Below the pieces are notes generated by a model that ran no database searches, was not told the origin of the DNA, and saw only the letters and a list, made by a program, of their open reading frames with translations. From contig JAIFVX010000002.1 of the NCBI GenBank assembly GCA_019659125.1, positions 96,002 to 160,001 of the forward strand: DNA of 64,000 nt, written 5' to 3'. Source of the DNA: Candidatus Pacearchaeota archaeon. GTDB lineage: Archaea > Nanobdellota > Nanobdellia > Pacearchaeales > GW2011-AR1. Position 1 is the stretch's first letter. Each line of letters opens with the position of its first letter. Positions 20,196 to 30,672 of this stretch are shown here, in pieces. The position numbers and the translations under genes are program-made.

Positions 20196-21384
20196 TTAGG
20201 AATACGGAAGCCCATAGGAACAAGGCTGAAGCAACTATAAAGGCTAGAGCAAATTGAATGAGGTTGTGGGAGAAGTAAACAAGGAGGATTAATTCTATGG
20301 GGATTGCAAACACAAGAATCCCATATCCCTTAACCCTTCCTATGGACAGCTTATATGAGAGTGTCGCATATCCTAAAGAAAGCAGACTGACAGCACAACC
20401 CAGATAGAAGAGTATTGAGGATGACTGAACAATGACCTTGCCTGAAAATACTTTTATGATAATGTTCGGGAAAAAGAAGAAAAGCGTGAGGGCCACCACA
20501 ATGCATATTCCAATCAGAATAAGTGCCTTCATGAACAACTTCTCTTTCTTGCCCTTAGATTGGGCTGTTAAAGGAAACATTGCTTTGGTGATTGGCTGAG
20601 TCGCAAAGAAGACAGTTTTTGCCATCATGGATGCAATTGCATAGGCTCCTGCGATGTCAGGACTAAACATAATTCGGGCAATGATAATATCTGCGCTGTA
20701 GAGAACCAGTGTTGTCAGCGTCGCTAAAAATACTGGCTTTGAGTACCTATAGATGTCCGGAGTTGCAGCGGCCTTCTCCTTTTGAGAGAATATGCTTCTT
20801 AAAGTAATGAAGGAATAGAGAAAGGCTATAAGGCCTGCAATAATTGTGGCTGTTATCGCCCCATATACTTTCCATCCAATCATGACGAGAAGAAATGCTC
20901 CTAAAAGCTTCAAAAACCCTTCAATGATCATATTTACTCCAAGAGAGACAAACATCTTCTTCCCCTGCATAATACCTCTTGGAATAGGGATAAGGAAAGA
21001 GTAGAATATAATAAGTCCATTGAGAACAAGCAAGGGAAATGGTATTTTCAACAGTGGAGAGACGACAAAGATAACGGCGAGATAGCATACTCCTAACAAT
21101 ACTGCAAAGACAAGAGATCTTTTTAGGGATTTTTTAAATATATTCTTTAATTTTCCAGGGTCATTTTCCTGTGAGGAATACTTGGCAAGGATTGTCTGGA
21201 TTGATTCCGAGAATATGGCTAGGATATAGAGAATAGAGAAAAGCGTTGCCAGTATACCATATTCTGCCACTGTAAGGAATCTTGCCATGAGAAAATGGAA
21301 AAAATAGTTAAACGCCTGAAATGCGTTGAAGGTTACAAATAATATGATGCTTCCCGAAAGTAAACTCCAATTTCTATCAGCCAT
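20158..21384 (-). CDS. Polysaccharide/lipid-linked oligosaccharide flippase (MATE-like/Wzx)
   Basis: Multi-pass membrane protein; NYFFHFLMARFLTVAEYGILATLFSILYI; start at MADRNW. Confidence 0.8.
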   Translation of the reverse strand: MADRNWSLLSGSIILFVTFNAFQAFNYFFHFLMARFLTVAEYGILATLFSILYILAIFSESIQTILAKYSSQENDPGKLKNIFKKSLKRSLVFAVLLGVCYLAVIFVVSPLLKIPFPLLVLNGLIIFYSFLIPIPRGIMQGKKMFVSLGVNMIIEGFLKLLGAFLLVMIGWKVYGAITATIIAGLIAFLYSFITLRSIFSQKEKAAATPDIYRYSKPVFLATLTTLVLYSADIIIARIMFSPDIAGAYAIASMMAKTVFFATQPITKAMFPLTAQSKGKKEKLFMKALILIGICIVVALTLFFFFPNIIIKVFSGKVIVQSSSILFYLGCAVSLLSLGYATLSYKLSIGRVKGYGILVFAIPIELILLVYFSHNLIQFALAFIVASALFLWASVFLIDHETVDRNSRT

Positions 21385-22393
21385 AAAAAATTCCCTGTCT
21401 AAAAATAACAAAACCTAGAAGAATGATGATGATCTGGAAGATCCATAGAGTGTATACCACTCGCTTCTCTGTAGGCTTTATCGAAGATTTTTGAAGAAGG
21501 GCTATAGCAACATGCTCCAATCCATAGAGCTTATCATACGGCAGTGCAAGGGTCCCATCTTTCTGAGGTTTTCCGAACGACTGCTTTATGAGTTTACCCC
21601 GTGATTTCAGAATTACTTCAAGTATATAGGGAATGAAGAAAAATACGGCTATCTTTTCGAAATTACCGAGAATTGAAAGGATTGCGCACAATGCTCCGAC
21701 GGAATATGTAAGGACATCACCTGGAAATACTTTCGCAGGATAGAAATTATAATAGAGGAATGCTATAAGTGCAACCACCATACAGAGCGCAAGGACTGAA
21801 AGCCATGACTGACCTGTTAAATACGCGACAAGACCAAGAGCTATCAGGATAAGGGTTCCCTGACCTGCTTCGAGGCCATTGTGACCCGCAATCATGTTAA
21901 ATGTCGTTGTTGCTGCGACAATTCCTAAAGGTATGAGGACAAGAGGATAAAAGAATCCGAGATCTACTTGCCCGAGGAATGGAAAAAGAATTAAACTTCT
22001 TCCTGCATTGATTACCATGAGAGGTATTGCTGCGATAATAACCAAGAAAATTCTTGATTTTATAGAAAGCCCTCCGTGAACCCATCCTAGAAGATCATCC
22101 ACTAATCCTATTCCACCTGCAAGTGTTACAACGAGAAGGGTAGCAAGAATTTCGATAAGATAATCAGTCGTATGAAGATAAAATACTCTGTAAGCCACCA
22201 AAAGCAAAACGCCAACAATAAACCCGAGCAGCACCATGATTCCTCCTGAACCGGCCACCTTTTCAGCTTTAATCTTATTCATATCATCCCATAGCAACCC
22301 TATCTGTCGGGCCTTCTTCATCCAGAATGGAAGTAAGAACAAGGTTATGAAAAAGCTTGCCAGGATCGGGATGAGAAGAATTCCGCTTGCCAT
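21377..22393 (-). CDS. UDP-GlcNAc:polyprenyl-phosphate GlcNAc-1-P transferase-like (GPT/MraY superfamily)
   Basis: GLVDDLLGW, NMIAGHNGLEAGQGT, NFYPAKVFPGDVLTYSVGA. Confidence 0.85.
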   Translation of the reverse strand: MASGILLIPILASFFITLFLLPFWMKKARQIGLLWDDMNKIKAEKVAGSGGIMVLLGFIVGVLLLVAYRVFYLHTTDYLIEILATLLVVTLAGGIGLVDDLLGWVHGGLSIKSRIFLVIIAAIPLMVINAGRSLILFPFLGQVDLGFFYPLVLIPLGIVAATTTFNMIAGHNGLEAGQGTLILIALGLVAYLTGQSWLSVLALCMVVALIAFLYYNFYPAKVFPGDVLTYSVGALCAILSILGNFEKIAVFFFIPYILEVILKSRGKLIKQSFGKPQKDGTLALPYDKLYGLEHVAIALLQKSSIKPTEKRVVYTLWIFQIIIILLGFVIFRQGIFYG

Positions 22394-25101
22394 TATGCTT
22401 GTTGAACCGACGTATCAGGATACGTAGTGCGAAGATAACTTTCATTTACTACCATTCCTTGTGGATAGTGTATCTCCCATATTCTAATAGGACCTCGAAG
22501 ACCTTGGTAGTCAACAAAATCGCCAATGTTGGCGTTCTGAGATTTTAAGTATGCGACAAGAGCGTCATCTTCGCTATGAGCAAGGGTAAATGAGGGATTA
22601 TTTTCATTGTAGAGATACAATCGAGCAAGCTGTGACTTTACTGTCCTATTGCTTAAATATAACAGCGCTCCATCGACATCAAGATTCAACCCTGCTGATG
22701 TCTGTGTTGCTCGAGGGAACAAAAAGACTCCTGCATCAAGCCCTGAACCGAAGTCAATTAAGGTCTTATCATATACATATCGAAGAGGAATTGCATATTG
22801 CTTCGCTGGCAATCCTTTTTGTGCACATTCAAGGCAGTCGATATACAATCCCTGAACACTTGTTAATTTTGACTGCTGACGGATTATCATGACACCTATG
22901 ATTGCAGCCTTACCTGCAGGAAGGAACACTTGCGTTCCATTCAAGCTATACATAACATCCGCATCCAAGGTTGTCCCTCCCCCATAGACAAACGTTGTAG
23001 CATTTTTTGCCTCTCTGGTTTGTGAGGGATCTTTCTGGAATTCTGCCAGCCAACTTGCACGGTCATAGTTTTGATCTGATCCAATAGTTGAGAATGCAGA
23101 GTATTTCCCTATGTCACTTGAATCTATGAGGAAATGAGTTGTGTTATGTGCGTAAAGGAAACTTAATGCTGCGTCATTGTCGGGCCCTGTTAATGCATAT
23201 CTCCCCATGAGGTGGTTCCAATAAGGAATAGCATTCCCTCCGTCAAGCACCGTCGCGCGCTCTCCTATCGTTTGAATCCAATATCCATAATCCCACCAGT
23301 GACCAAAGACTGCGTTGGTTGGAGTAGAGGTCCTTACCCAGGCCATGGCTTTCTGCCATTGTTGCGTATAATCGTAAGGAGCATAATTCTGTGCAGTGTT
23401 CTTGCTTTCATTATAGAATGCATATGCTGAGAACAACGCAGCGATAATGATGATACCTGCTGCTGCAAGAGATAGTATCCGCTTCAGATCTCCCGAACTT
23501 CTCCAAGCTCGCACACTGAAGACAACTAAGAAGTATGCCACAATAATAGATGTTGGAGGAACAAGAACCATGACTAATCTGACCGCTGCTCGTGCTCCAA
23601 TGACTCCTAAGATAAAGAACGACGAGAGCAGAATATATCCCACATCGATATGAAGGAGTTTCTCTGATTCTCCTTTCTTATAATACTGATAATAGTAGTA
23701 TCCGAATGTTCCCAGGAAAGCAATAAGACCAAGGGAATAGAATGCTATGCTTGCGAAGCTGGTTCCATTGAAAATACTGCTTCCACTGTATCTTCCAAAG
23801 ATAAGCGAGGCTATGAAGAAGGCATATGCGGATGTTGTTAGTGTTCTTTCCCTTTTAGTGAAATGAGATACCATATTCCAGTAGAGATAGATGGAACCTA
23901 TAAGGAAGAGCCAGAAGAAGAAAGGAATTCCTCGAATGACTGGACCAAATGAATCAGCCCATTCACTGAAGAACGGCTGCCTGTTCTCAGCCACCGTTAA
24001 ACCAAGACGGTCACTGATAGGGCGGATAAGTGCCTGTTGGATGACTCTGAACTTGTCGAATATAAATGAAGGTCCTCGCAATACCATCCCTCCAAGAGCT
24101 CCTAGCACAACAGCGCAGACAAGAGCAATCACCGGCCGGGGAACCTTATGGAATGACTCAACATGTCGTTTCAAGCGAGTGTGAAATATAATATTGTAGA
24201 TAATGAGCGATCCAATTGCAAGCAAGGGGATAAGTGCAATAAACGACGTCATGAATCCGACATAACGCAATGTAAACAGCCGTGAAGTAATGATGAGATG
24301 AGGGATCATCCACGCAAGGGCGATGTAGAGTTTTTTACGAGAAGTTTCGCCAAGTAGGAATGTTATAAGAAGTGTAACTCCAATAGCTAGGAACACATAG
24401 GTATATCCTCCCCAGATAAGAGCCATAGCTCCTGTTGAGAGGCCTGAAATAACTGCGAGAGAAATCTGATGCCATTGCTTCTTGGCTTTCCAAGCCGCTA
24501 TGAAGAAATAGAATGCTACTGCAAGGTAAAAGAATGCAGCGGATTCCTTTTCAGGAATTCCTGCTATAGTTCGTGGAAGCAATGAAGGTATGGTGATGAA
24601 AAAGAATGAACTGATAAGTGCAATGAGATTGGCCTTTTTTGCGCCAAGAGTATCAATGAAGAGAATCCGTGCGAAAAAGAAGAATGCAATGACCGTGATT
24701 GCAAACATGAATACGGGGAAGATAACCGATGATTGCTCCACCGATGTCGATCCAAAATGAACGGCAATCTTGTGGAACCAGGCCATAACATATGTGTGAA
24801 GCACAAGCTCATTACGGACATCAAATCCTAGAGGAACATACCTCATTGTGTCAATAGTCATAAGAGAGCCGTGCTGGACAATATATTTAGTCCAACGAAG
24901 GAAAAGGAAAGGGTCTAAGTCAGGGCCAAGAGTCCAGCTTCCCGTTGTTACGTCTTTCAGCTTTGACAGATTAAGGGTTCTTAGCCAAACCGAAAACCAT
25001 ACAAGAATTGCAAGAGCAATATAGCTTAACCACAAGTATTTTTTTCGTAAGAACTCAAGAGCCTTGGCCTTTCGCTGTTCGAATAGTTTCTCGTCGTCCA
25101 T
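22393..25101 (-). CDS. aglB: Oligosaccharyltransferase STT3 subunit (AglB)
   Basis: 902 aa multi-pass protein with FGHWWDYGYWIQTIGERATVLDGGN (WWDYG catalytic motif) and soluble C-terminal domain. Confidence 0.93.
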   Translation of the reverse strand: MDDEKLFEQRKAKALEFLRKKYLWLSYIALAILVWFSVWLRTLNLSKLKDVTTGSWTLGPDLDPFLFLRWTKYIVQHGSLMTIDTMRYVPLGFDVRNELVLHTYVMAWFHKIAVHFGSTSVEQSSVIFPVFMFAITVIAFFFFARILFIDTLGAKKANLIALISSFFFITIPSLLPRTIAGIPEKESAAFFYLAVAFYFFIAAWKAKKQWHQISLAVISGLSTGAMALIWGGYTYVFLAIGVTLLITFLLGETSRKKLYIALAWMIPHLIITSRLFTLRYVGFMTSFIALIPLLAIGSLIIYNIIFHTRLKRHVESFHKVPRPVIALVCAVVLGALGGMVLRGPSFIFDKFRVIQQALIRPISDRLGLTVAENRQPFFSEWADSFGPVIRGIPFFFWLFLIGSIYLYWNMVSHFTKRERTLTTSAYAFFIASLIFGRYSGSSIFNGTSFASIAFYSLGLIAFLGTFGYYYYQYYKKGESEKLLHIDVGYILLSSFFILGVIGARAAVRLVMVLVPPTSIIVAYFLVVFSVRAWRSSGDLKRILSLAAAGIIIIAALFSAYAFYNESKNTAQNYAPYDYTQQWQKAMAWVRTSTPTNAVFGHWWDYGYWIQTIGERATVLDGGNAIPYWNHLMGRYALTGPDNDAALSFLYAHNTTHFLIDSSDIGKYSAFSTIGSDQNYDRASWLAEFQKDPSQTREAKNATTFVYGGGTTLDADVMYSLNGTQVFLPAGKAAIIGVMIIRQQSKLTSVQGLYIDCLECAQKGLPAKQYAIPLRYVYDKTLIDFGSGLDAGVFLFPRATQTSAGLNLDVDGALLYLSNRTVKSQLARLYLYNENNPSFTLAHSEDDALVAYLKSQNANIGDFVDYQGLRGPIRIWEIHYPQGMVVNESYLRTTYPDTSVQQA

Positions 25102-25141
25102 AGTAGTCCTAGTGTGTAAAAATACTATATAAAGCTTTCAA

Positions 25142-25999
25142 TCAGAACAGGGCAGGTGTTATAAAGACTTCTATCAGGGCTGCAAGAAAGAGAACAACGA
25201 CTGCGACAATGATCAGATTCAATGAGTCCTGTAAGATTTCCCAGAATTTCTCAGTTCCTGCTTCATGCTTTATCACAGCCACAGACACCATGCCTCCGGC
25301 CAATGCAACGGTAAAGTATGAGGCAATTTCAGGGATACCATGAATCATATATCTCATAATTCCCATGGGCAACCCACTTAACTGCGATTTTGTGAAAATG
25401 ACTACTGCAGCCGATATCACTGTCGCATTCCACGCCAGCACGAAAATCACCCCTGCCCCAAAAAGAAGTGAAAAGAGAAGTGTGAAAAGAAGTACATACA
25501 TGTTGTTGGTGAAGATAAGGAACAGCCTTTCTTTATTCGTGAGGAATGCCGAAGGGCCTCCTGCTTCTCTTAATCCGTACTGCTTGACACATTCATTGTA
25601 GCTTGTCGGTCTGTTAATGAGGCAGTACGTTTCAATTTGTGCCTTGAACGTTGCTGTTGATGAAAGAACTGTATACCATATGGAAAATGCAACGACAAAT
25701 CCTACAAAGAGCCACATGAAGGCAAGAATTGCACGCTCATGTTCCTTCAAAAGGGAAAAAGATGTCTTGTCTCGAGTTATCCTTTTCTCTTCAAGCTTTA
25801 TGGTATAATAGATGAACGGCATGGAAAACATTACCGTAAATGTCACTACAAGGACTCCTGCATACTTTGACAGCACCGCATCCTGGGCAAATATCCAGTT
25901 TACGAGAAGCAGTGAAACGCTTGCATAAAATGCTCCGACGAAGAACAGTTCCCACGGATGTCTTTCGGCTTTCCTTGGATTGATGAGCATCTCGAGCAT
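25142..25999 (-). CDS. SpoIIM (stage II sporulation protein M)-like membrane protein
   Basis: LIFTNNMYVLLFTLLFSLLFGAG..., MIHGIPEIASYFTVALAGGMVSVAVIKHE; common in archaea. Confidence 0.75.
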   Translation of the reverse strand: MLEMLINPRKAERHPWELFFVGAFYASVSLLLVNWIFAQDAVLSKYAGVLVVTFTVMFSMPFIYYTIKLEEKRITRDKTSFSLLKEHERAILAFMWLFVGFVVAFSIWYTVLSSTATFKAQIETYCLINRPTSYNECVKQYGLREAGGPSAFLTNKERLFLIFTNNMYVLLFTLLFSLLFGAGVIFVLAWNATVISAAVVIFTKSQLSGLPMGIMRYMIHGIPEIASYFTVALAGGMVSVAVIKHEAGTEKFWEILQDSLNLIIVAVVVLFLAALIEVFITPALF

Positions 26000-26059
26000 T
26001 GATAGGGTATGGAAGGTCGGCTTAAATAGTTTTTTATACCCTTTTGGGCTTTACAGGCC

Positions 26060-27871
26060 ATGAGTGGTGAAGAGCTTTCAATTATTGCAAATCGATTACG
26101 CAGAGATTCCTTGCTGATGACAACTGCCGCAGGAAGTGGGCATGCAAGCTCATGCCTTTCATGTGCTGAAATTATAACAACTTTATTATTTCACGAGATG
26201 AGTTATGACCCTTCAAACCCTGGACACCCTGATAACGACGAGTTTATCCTTAGCAAGGGGCATGCAGCCCCGATCTTATATGCTGCACTGTTTCGTGCAA
26301 AATGCATCAATGAGGATCTTCTCAGTTTAAGAAAATTGACAAGCAATCTTGAAGGGCATCCTATTCCCGGAGCAATCCCGTGGATCAAGGTGGCCACAGG
26401 AAGTTTGGGGCAAGGTCTTTCAGCAGGCGTCGGCATGGCACTTGCCGGTAAATTGAAAAAAAGAAGTTTTAGGACCTATGTTCTCTTGGGCGATAGTGAA
26501 TTGAGTGAGGGATCAAATTATGAGGCATTACAACTGGCAACCCACTATTCATTACACAATCTCTGTGCTATTGTTGATGTCAATGGACTTGGACAACGTG
26601 GAGCGACCATGTTAGGAACAAAGATTGATGCATATAAGAAACGGTTCGAGTCATTTGGATGGAAAGTCTTTACTGCTGACGGGCATTCAATACAATCACT
26701 GATGACGGCGTTTTCCGGGGCCAAAGCATCTAAGACTCCTAGCATCATCCTTGCTAAAACAGTCAAGGGAAAAGGAGTAGCTCTCATGGAAGGAAAGAAT
26801 GGATGGCATGGAAAAGCATTGACGCCGGAACAGCTTCAGAAGGCTCTTCTAAAATTCCCCGAGCAGGATCTTCCTCCAGTCAGGATTGAAGTTCCCGAGC
26901 CTAGTGAAGAAAGAGAAAAGGCATCTGATCTCGTGCTTTCGAGCTATAAAGAAGATATCTCCACGCGGGAAGTCTATGGAAGGACACTTGCAGAGTTCTC
27001 TAAAAGCTACGATCGAATTATTGCAATCGATGCAGAAGTAAGCAATTCCACGTTTTCTGAAGAAGTAAAGAAAAATACCCCTAAGCAATTTGTCGAGGCA
27101 TATATTGCAGAGCAGAACATGATCGGCATGGCACTTGGATTGTCAAAAAAAGGATATAAGGTATTTGCATCTTCATTCTCTGCATTCCTAACACGAGCCC
27201 ATGACCAATTGAGGATGGCTGCCTATTCTATGGGAAATTTCACGGTATGCGGAAGTCACTCCGGAGTTTCTATAGGGGAGGATGGAGCATCGCAGATGGG
27301 GCTTGAAGATATTGCCTTATTCCGATCATTGCCAAACACTATTGTCCTCTATCCATGCGATGCCCTTTCTACACAAAAGCTTATGCTTCTTAGCCAAACC
27401 GAACAGGGTATAAAATATATCAGGACAACAAGACCCAAGACTCCTTTGCTTTATGATCCTGAAGATGAGTTTGCTATCGGTGATTTTGGGGTTGTACGAG
27501 AGTCTCCTAAAGATAAAGTTGTGCTTGTAGGTGCAGGTATCACAGTACATGAGGCGATGAAAGCACATGCCTTGCTCGCCGAGGAGAGAGTTGCTGCTGC
27601 TGTCGTTGATCTGTATTCCATAAAGCCATTCAACACTAAAGAATTCATAGAGTTCGTGAAGGGACGAGGCAAAAAGGTAGTGGTTGCTGAAGACCATTAT
27701 AAGGAAGGAGGTATTGGAGAGATGCTCTGCAGCGAGCTTGCTGACACCGATATTAAGATAACGTGTCTTTCTGTCTCCGAGGTACCTCACTCAGGAACCT
27801 GTGAAGAACTTCTCGATAAATATGGAATCAATGCTGCCGCTATTGTCGAAGCAGCTAGGAAATTGCTTTAA
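26060..27871 (+). CDS. tkt: Transketolase, full length (fused N and C parts)
   Basis: GSGHASSCLSCAEI, SKGHAAPILYAALF, GSLGQGLSAGVGMAL, GDSELSEGSNYEA, AEQNMIGMALGLSKKGYKVFASSFSAF. Confidence 0.93.
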   Translation: MSGEELSIIANRLRRDSLLMTTAAGSGHASSCLSCAEIITTLLFHEMSYDPSNPGHPDNDEFILSKGHAAPILYAALFRAKCINEDLLSLRKLTSNLEGHPIPGAIPWIKVATGSLGQGLSAGVGMALAGKLKKRSFRTYVLLGDSELSEGSNYEALQLATHYSLHNLCAIVDVNGLGQRGATMLGTKIDAYKKRFESFGWKVFTADGHSIQSLMTAFSGAKASKTPSIILAKTVKGKGVALMEGKNGWHGKALTPEQLQKALLKFPEQDLPPVRIEVPEPSEEREKASDLVLSSYKEDISTREVYGRTLAEFSKSYDRIIAIDAEVSNSTFSEEVKKNTPKQFVEAYIAEQNMIGMALGLSKKGYKVFASSFSAFLTRAHDQLRMAAYSMGNFTVCGSHSGVSIGEDGASQMGLEDIALFRSLPNTIVLYPCDALSTQKLMLLSQTEQGIKYIRTTRPKTPLLYDPEDEFAIGDFGVVRESPKDKVVLVGAGITVHEAMKAHALLAEERVAAAVVDLYSIKPFNTKEFIEFVKGRGKKVVVAEDHYKEGGIGEMLCSELADTDIKITCLSVSEVPHSGTCEELLDKYGINAAAIVEAARKLL

Positions 27872-27907
27872 AAAAGTTTATATATAAGATACGTTGTATA
27901 AGTTTTT

Positions 27908-29125
27908 GTGAAGTATTACTTTCTCTTTCCAATTCTTGTTCTCTGTGGTTCTATTCTAGCGATAAGTCTAGCCTCCGCCGAGGAGGCTACCACGACACTT
28001 CGTGTAATCACGAATGTCATAAATGACAACGGCGGTACTGCCACTTCCCAGGATGCTGCATTTTCCGTTCGAGCACCGTGGATAAGTCCGGGAAATCCAG
28101 AGTTTGTACCGATATATAACGATACAGACCTCACCTTATTCATGGAGCCTGGACCGTATGATGTCACCTATCGTGCACCAAGGAACGAGTACTTCTTAGA
28201 TTATAACCGAACTGTTTCGGAAGGCTGTTCTGGCAACATCCAGGTTGGTCAGCATATTATTTGCACCGTTACCTATGATGATCCGGATCTTTCTGGCTTT
28301 GGTTTTGTTCATATCGTCACTCATGTTATTAACGATAATCTTGGCACGGCAAACCCTTCAGATTTTGCATTTTTCATAACTTCGCCAACAGGCGATGGTC
28401 GTCAACGTCAAATCGAAGCTAGAGAAGCTGATATTACTGTATTACGAGATCCTGGACCGTATGATCTTTACAGTTTTTACAGTAAAACTGGCGGATACAC
28501 AAGAACTCTTTCTGACGACTGTTCGGGTACTGTGGCTGCAGGCGAAACTAAAACGTGCGTGATTATATATGATGATCCACCCCTTATTCTGCTTCCACAG
28601 CACTGGTGTTACCAGGAATCCTCTACTATTAGCACTCCTTGCGGCGGTTTGGCAGGTGGTTCATATTCTTCGTCAAACAACGATACCTTATGGATGGATG
28701 GAGATTGGCATACGACACTCTATTCATTTCAAAGACCTGGTATCGTGGATTATTATACGACTTACAAAAAACCTGCTCGTGCACTTCCAACAAGCGTTTT
28801 GAAACTCAAAGACTATACGGAAGAAGGCGATACGTTATTTAGTTTTGATACTACGTATAAAATCCCAGAAGCATGTTTTTCTCAAAGTGATTTACAATTT
28901 AGATTTACATTAGGGTATGGGGCAGACTCGGACTTTGTAAAAAGTGCATGCTGGGGCGGCAACACATGGGTGGTTTTTAGAAATCTTGTGAAGGATGATG
29001 CTGGAATGATGGAAGAAGCCATGATTTGGGGAATGGCAGCAACTGAAAAGGACTGCAAAGTGCTGCAGAAAGGGCGGGAAAAGGAGTGCATGAAAGCAGT
29101 AAAAGAAATGAGGCATAATAATTGA
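27908..29125 (+). CDS. Secreted/surface protein with two tandem prealbumin/SpaA-like repeats
   Basis: GTG start, hydrophobic signal peptide, two copies of VxxVINDN.GTA...PGPYD...CSG...G....C...YDDP. Confidence 0.7.
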   Translation: MKYYFLFPILVLCGSILAISLASAEEATTTLRVITNVINDNGGTATSQDAAFSVRAPWISPGNPEFVPIYNDTDLTLFMEPGPYDVTYRAPRNEYFLDYNRTVSEGCSGNIQVGQHIICTVTYDDPDLSGFGFVHIVTHVINDNLGTANPSDFAFFITSPTGDGRQRQIEAREADITVLRDPGPYDLYSFYSKTGGYTRTLSDDCSGTVAAGETKTCVIIYDDPPLILLPQHWCYQESSTISTPCGGLAGGSYSSSNNDTLWMDGDWHTTLYSFQRPGIVDYYTTYKKPARALPTSVLKLKDYTEEGDTLFSFDTTYKIPEACFSQSDLQFRFTLGYGADSDFVKSACWGGNTWVVFRNLVKDDAGMMEEAMIWGMAATEKDCKVLQKGREKECMKAVKEMRHNN

Positions 29126-29992
29126 TTATAAACCCTTCTTCAGTGCATCAGCAATCAAGGGCGAAATGTCAATCTGTGCATATTTGTTAGGGATTGTGTT
29201 TGTCGTAATGAGTTCTGCATATTTTGTAATCAATGTGTCAGCATTCTTCACAAGCACTCCATGAATCCCTATGCAGATGATCTTTTTTGCCCCTTGCTTC
29301 TTCGCCATCTTAAGAGCTCCTGAAATTGTCCTTCCCGTACTTATGATATCATCAATTATAATGATGTTCTTTCCAAGCTTTTTCTCCTTCTGCTTTATGT
29401 GCTCTGAGGAAAATCGCGTCTTTTCCAAGATGACTACTTTCTTATTGAGCATATCGGCTATTTTTTGGCTCCATTGCGCGCTTTCCTTATCAGGGCCGAC
29501 GATAGTGAAGTCATCCTTGAATCTTTTCCTTATATAATTAGCTATGAGTTTGTTTGTTGTGATGCTTGTTGCGTGCTTTGAAATCTGACGCATGCTGTGT
29601 AGCCTGTGCAAATGAGGATCGACTGCTATGATCTTATCAAAGTGCGAGAACATCTCAAGGATATGCAATGATGAGAAGCTATCGTAATTAAAGAAATGAG
29701 TATCCTGGCGCATATAGGGAAGATATGTTGCCACCAAGATGACTTTCTTTGCATGATAATCTTTGGCGATTCCTCCTGCAAGCAATGTCTCAACAATCTT
29801 CCTGTTTGGATCCCCCGAAAGAGAATTGATGATCACCACCGTCTTGTTCTTTGGATTGTCTTTTAAGGAGATGTGGAACTCAGAGTCGGGGAAATCCTCG
29901 ACCGTAATGGGTACATAATGTGCTTTCAGCGCACGTGCAACGTGCTGTGCAATCTCTTTCGTTTCGGGAAAACTAGCTATAAGCAATGACAT
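29126..29992 (-). CDS. prs: Ribose-phosphate pyrophosphokinase
   Basis: PDSEFHISL, YLPYMRQD, PDKESAQWSQKIAD, IIIIDDIISTGRTISGALKMAKKQGAKKI. Confidence 0.93.
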   Translation of the reverse strand: MSLLIASFPETKEIAQHVARALKAHYVPITVEDFPDSEFHISLKDNPKNKTVVIINSLSGDPNRKIVETLLAGGIAKDYHAKKVILVATYLPYMRQDTHFFNYDSFSSLHILEMFSHFDKIIAVDPHLHRLHSMRQISKHATSITTNKLIANYIRKRFKDDFTIVGPDKESAQWSQKIADMLNKKVVILEKTRFSSEHIKQKEKKLGKNIIIIDDIISTGRTISGALKMAKKQGAKKIICIGIHGVLVKNADTLITKYAELITTNTIPNKYAQIDISPLIADALKKGL

Positions 29993-30036
29993 TCTTCACC
30001 TTTGATACGTTCACACGAAGATTGTATATAAATCTA

Positions 30037-30600
30037 TCAGTAGAGACGAGCATCGCATACATGCGTATCGCTGCTATTAGTTTCGTTTCTCACTCTGAAA
30101 ACACAATCCCTATAATCTTTTGACTTCTCTAATAAGACTGCAGTTGACTCGGTTGGGAGGAACGGCCCATTAAGACTATAATAATAAGCATCGAATAAAT
30201 CATGAAATCTGACCAATATAAAATAGTATTCGCTGCAATCTATAATATTATATTCTGTACTATAACCTCCTCCACTCCAAACTTGAACAATTTTAGCAGG
30301 GTTTTTCCCTTCACAATAAAAATGTTTTTTAAATGAGAATGAATTTCGATAGTAAGACAACTCTTTGCCGTTAACATTGATAGCACCTCCGTTTTCAAGA
30401 AGAGCATCCATATCTTCCCTTGATATTGATGATCTTGCTGTAAAGCTGTGATTGTTTAAAGCCGGATATTTTTCTTGGCTTTCAATGAGAGTTTTAACAT
30501 AGCTTTGACGAACTTGTGTTGGGCTAGTAAAATAATATTTAAATAAGGCTATTAGAATAAGCATTATCACAAGTATTGTTATAACGATAGACCTCTTCAT
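30037..30600 (-). CDS. Hypothetical protein with N-terminal TM segment
   Basis: Start at MKRSIVITILVIMLILIALFKYYF; TATA-like box about 26 nt upstream. Confidence 0.5.
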   Translation of the reverse strand: MKRSIVITILVIMLILIALFKYYFTSPTQVRQSYVKTLIESQEKYPALNNHSFTARSSISREDMDALLENGGAINVNGKELSYYRNSFSFKKHFYCEGKNPAKIVQVWSGGGYSTEYNIIDCSEYYFILVRFHDLFDAYYYSLNGPFLPTESTAVLLEKSKDYRDCVFRVRNETNSSDTHVCDARLY

Positions 30601-30672
30601 ACCGCTAGAGAGCTTAATTCTTTTTAAATATTCCCTAGAATGATTTTTATACTGACAGTCCCTGAAAGAGGG

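Noticed and set aside
22590-22892. 100-aa plus-strand ORF opposite STT3
   Set aside because: Antisense to the C-terminal domain of STT3; no independent evidence
27326-27790. 154-aa antisense ORF inside transketolase
   Set aside because: Lies wholly opposite the conserved transketolase C-terminal domain; no motif, explained by codon bias of the sense gene
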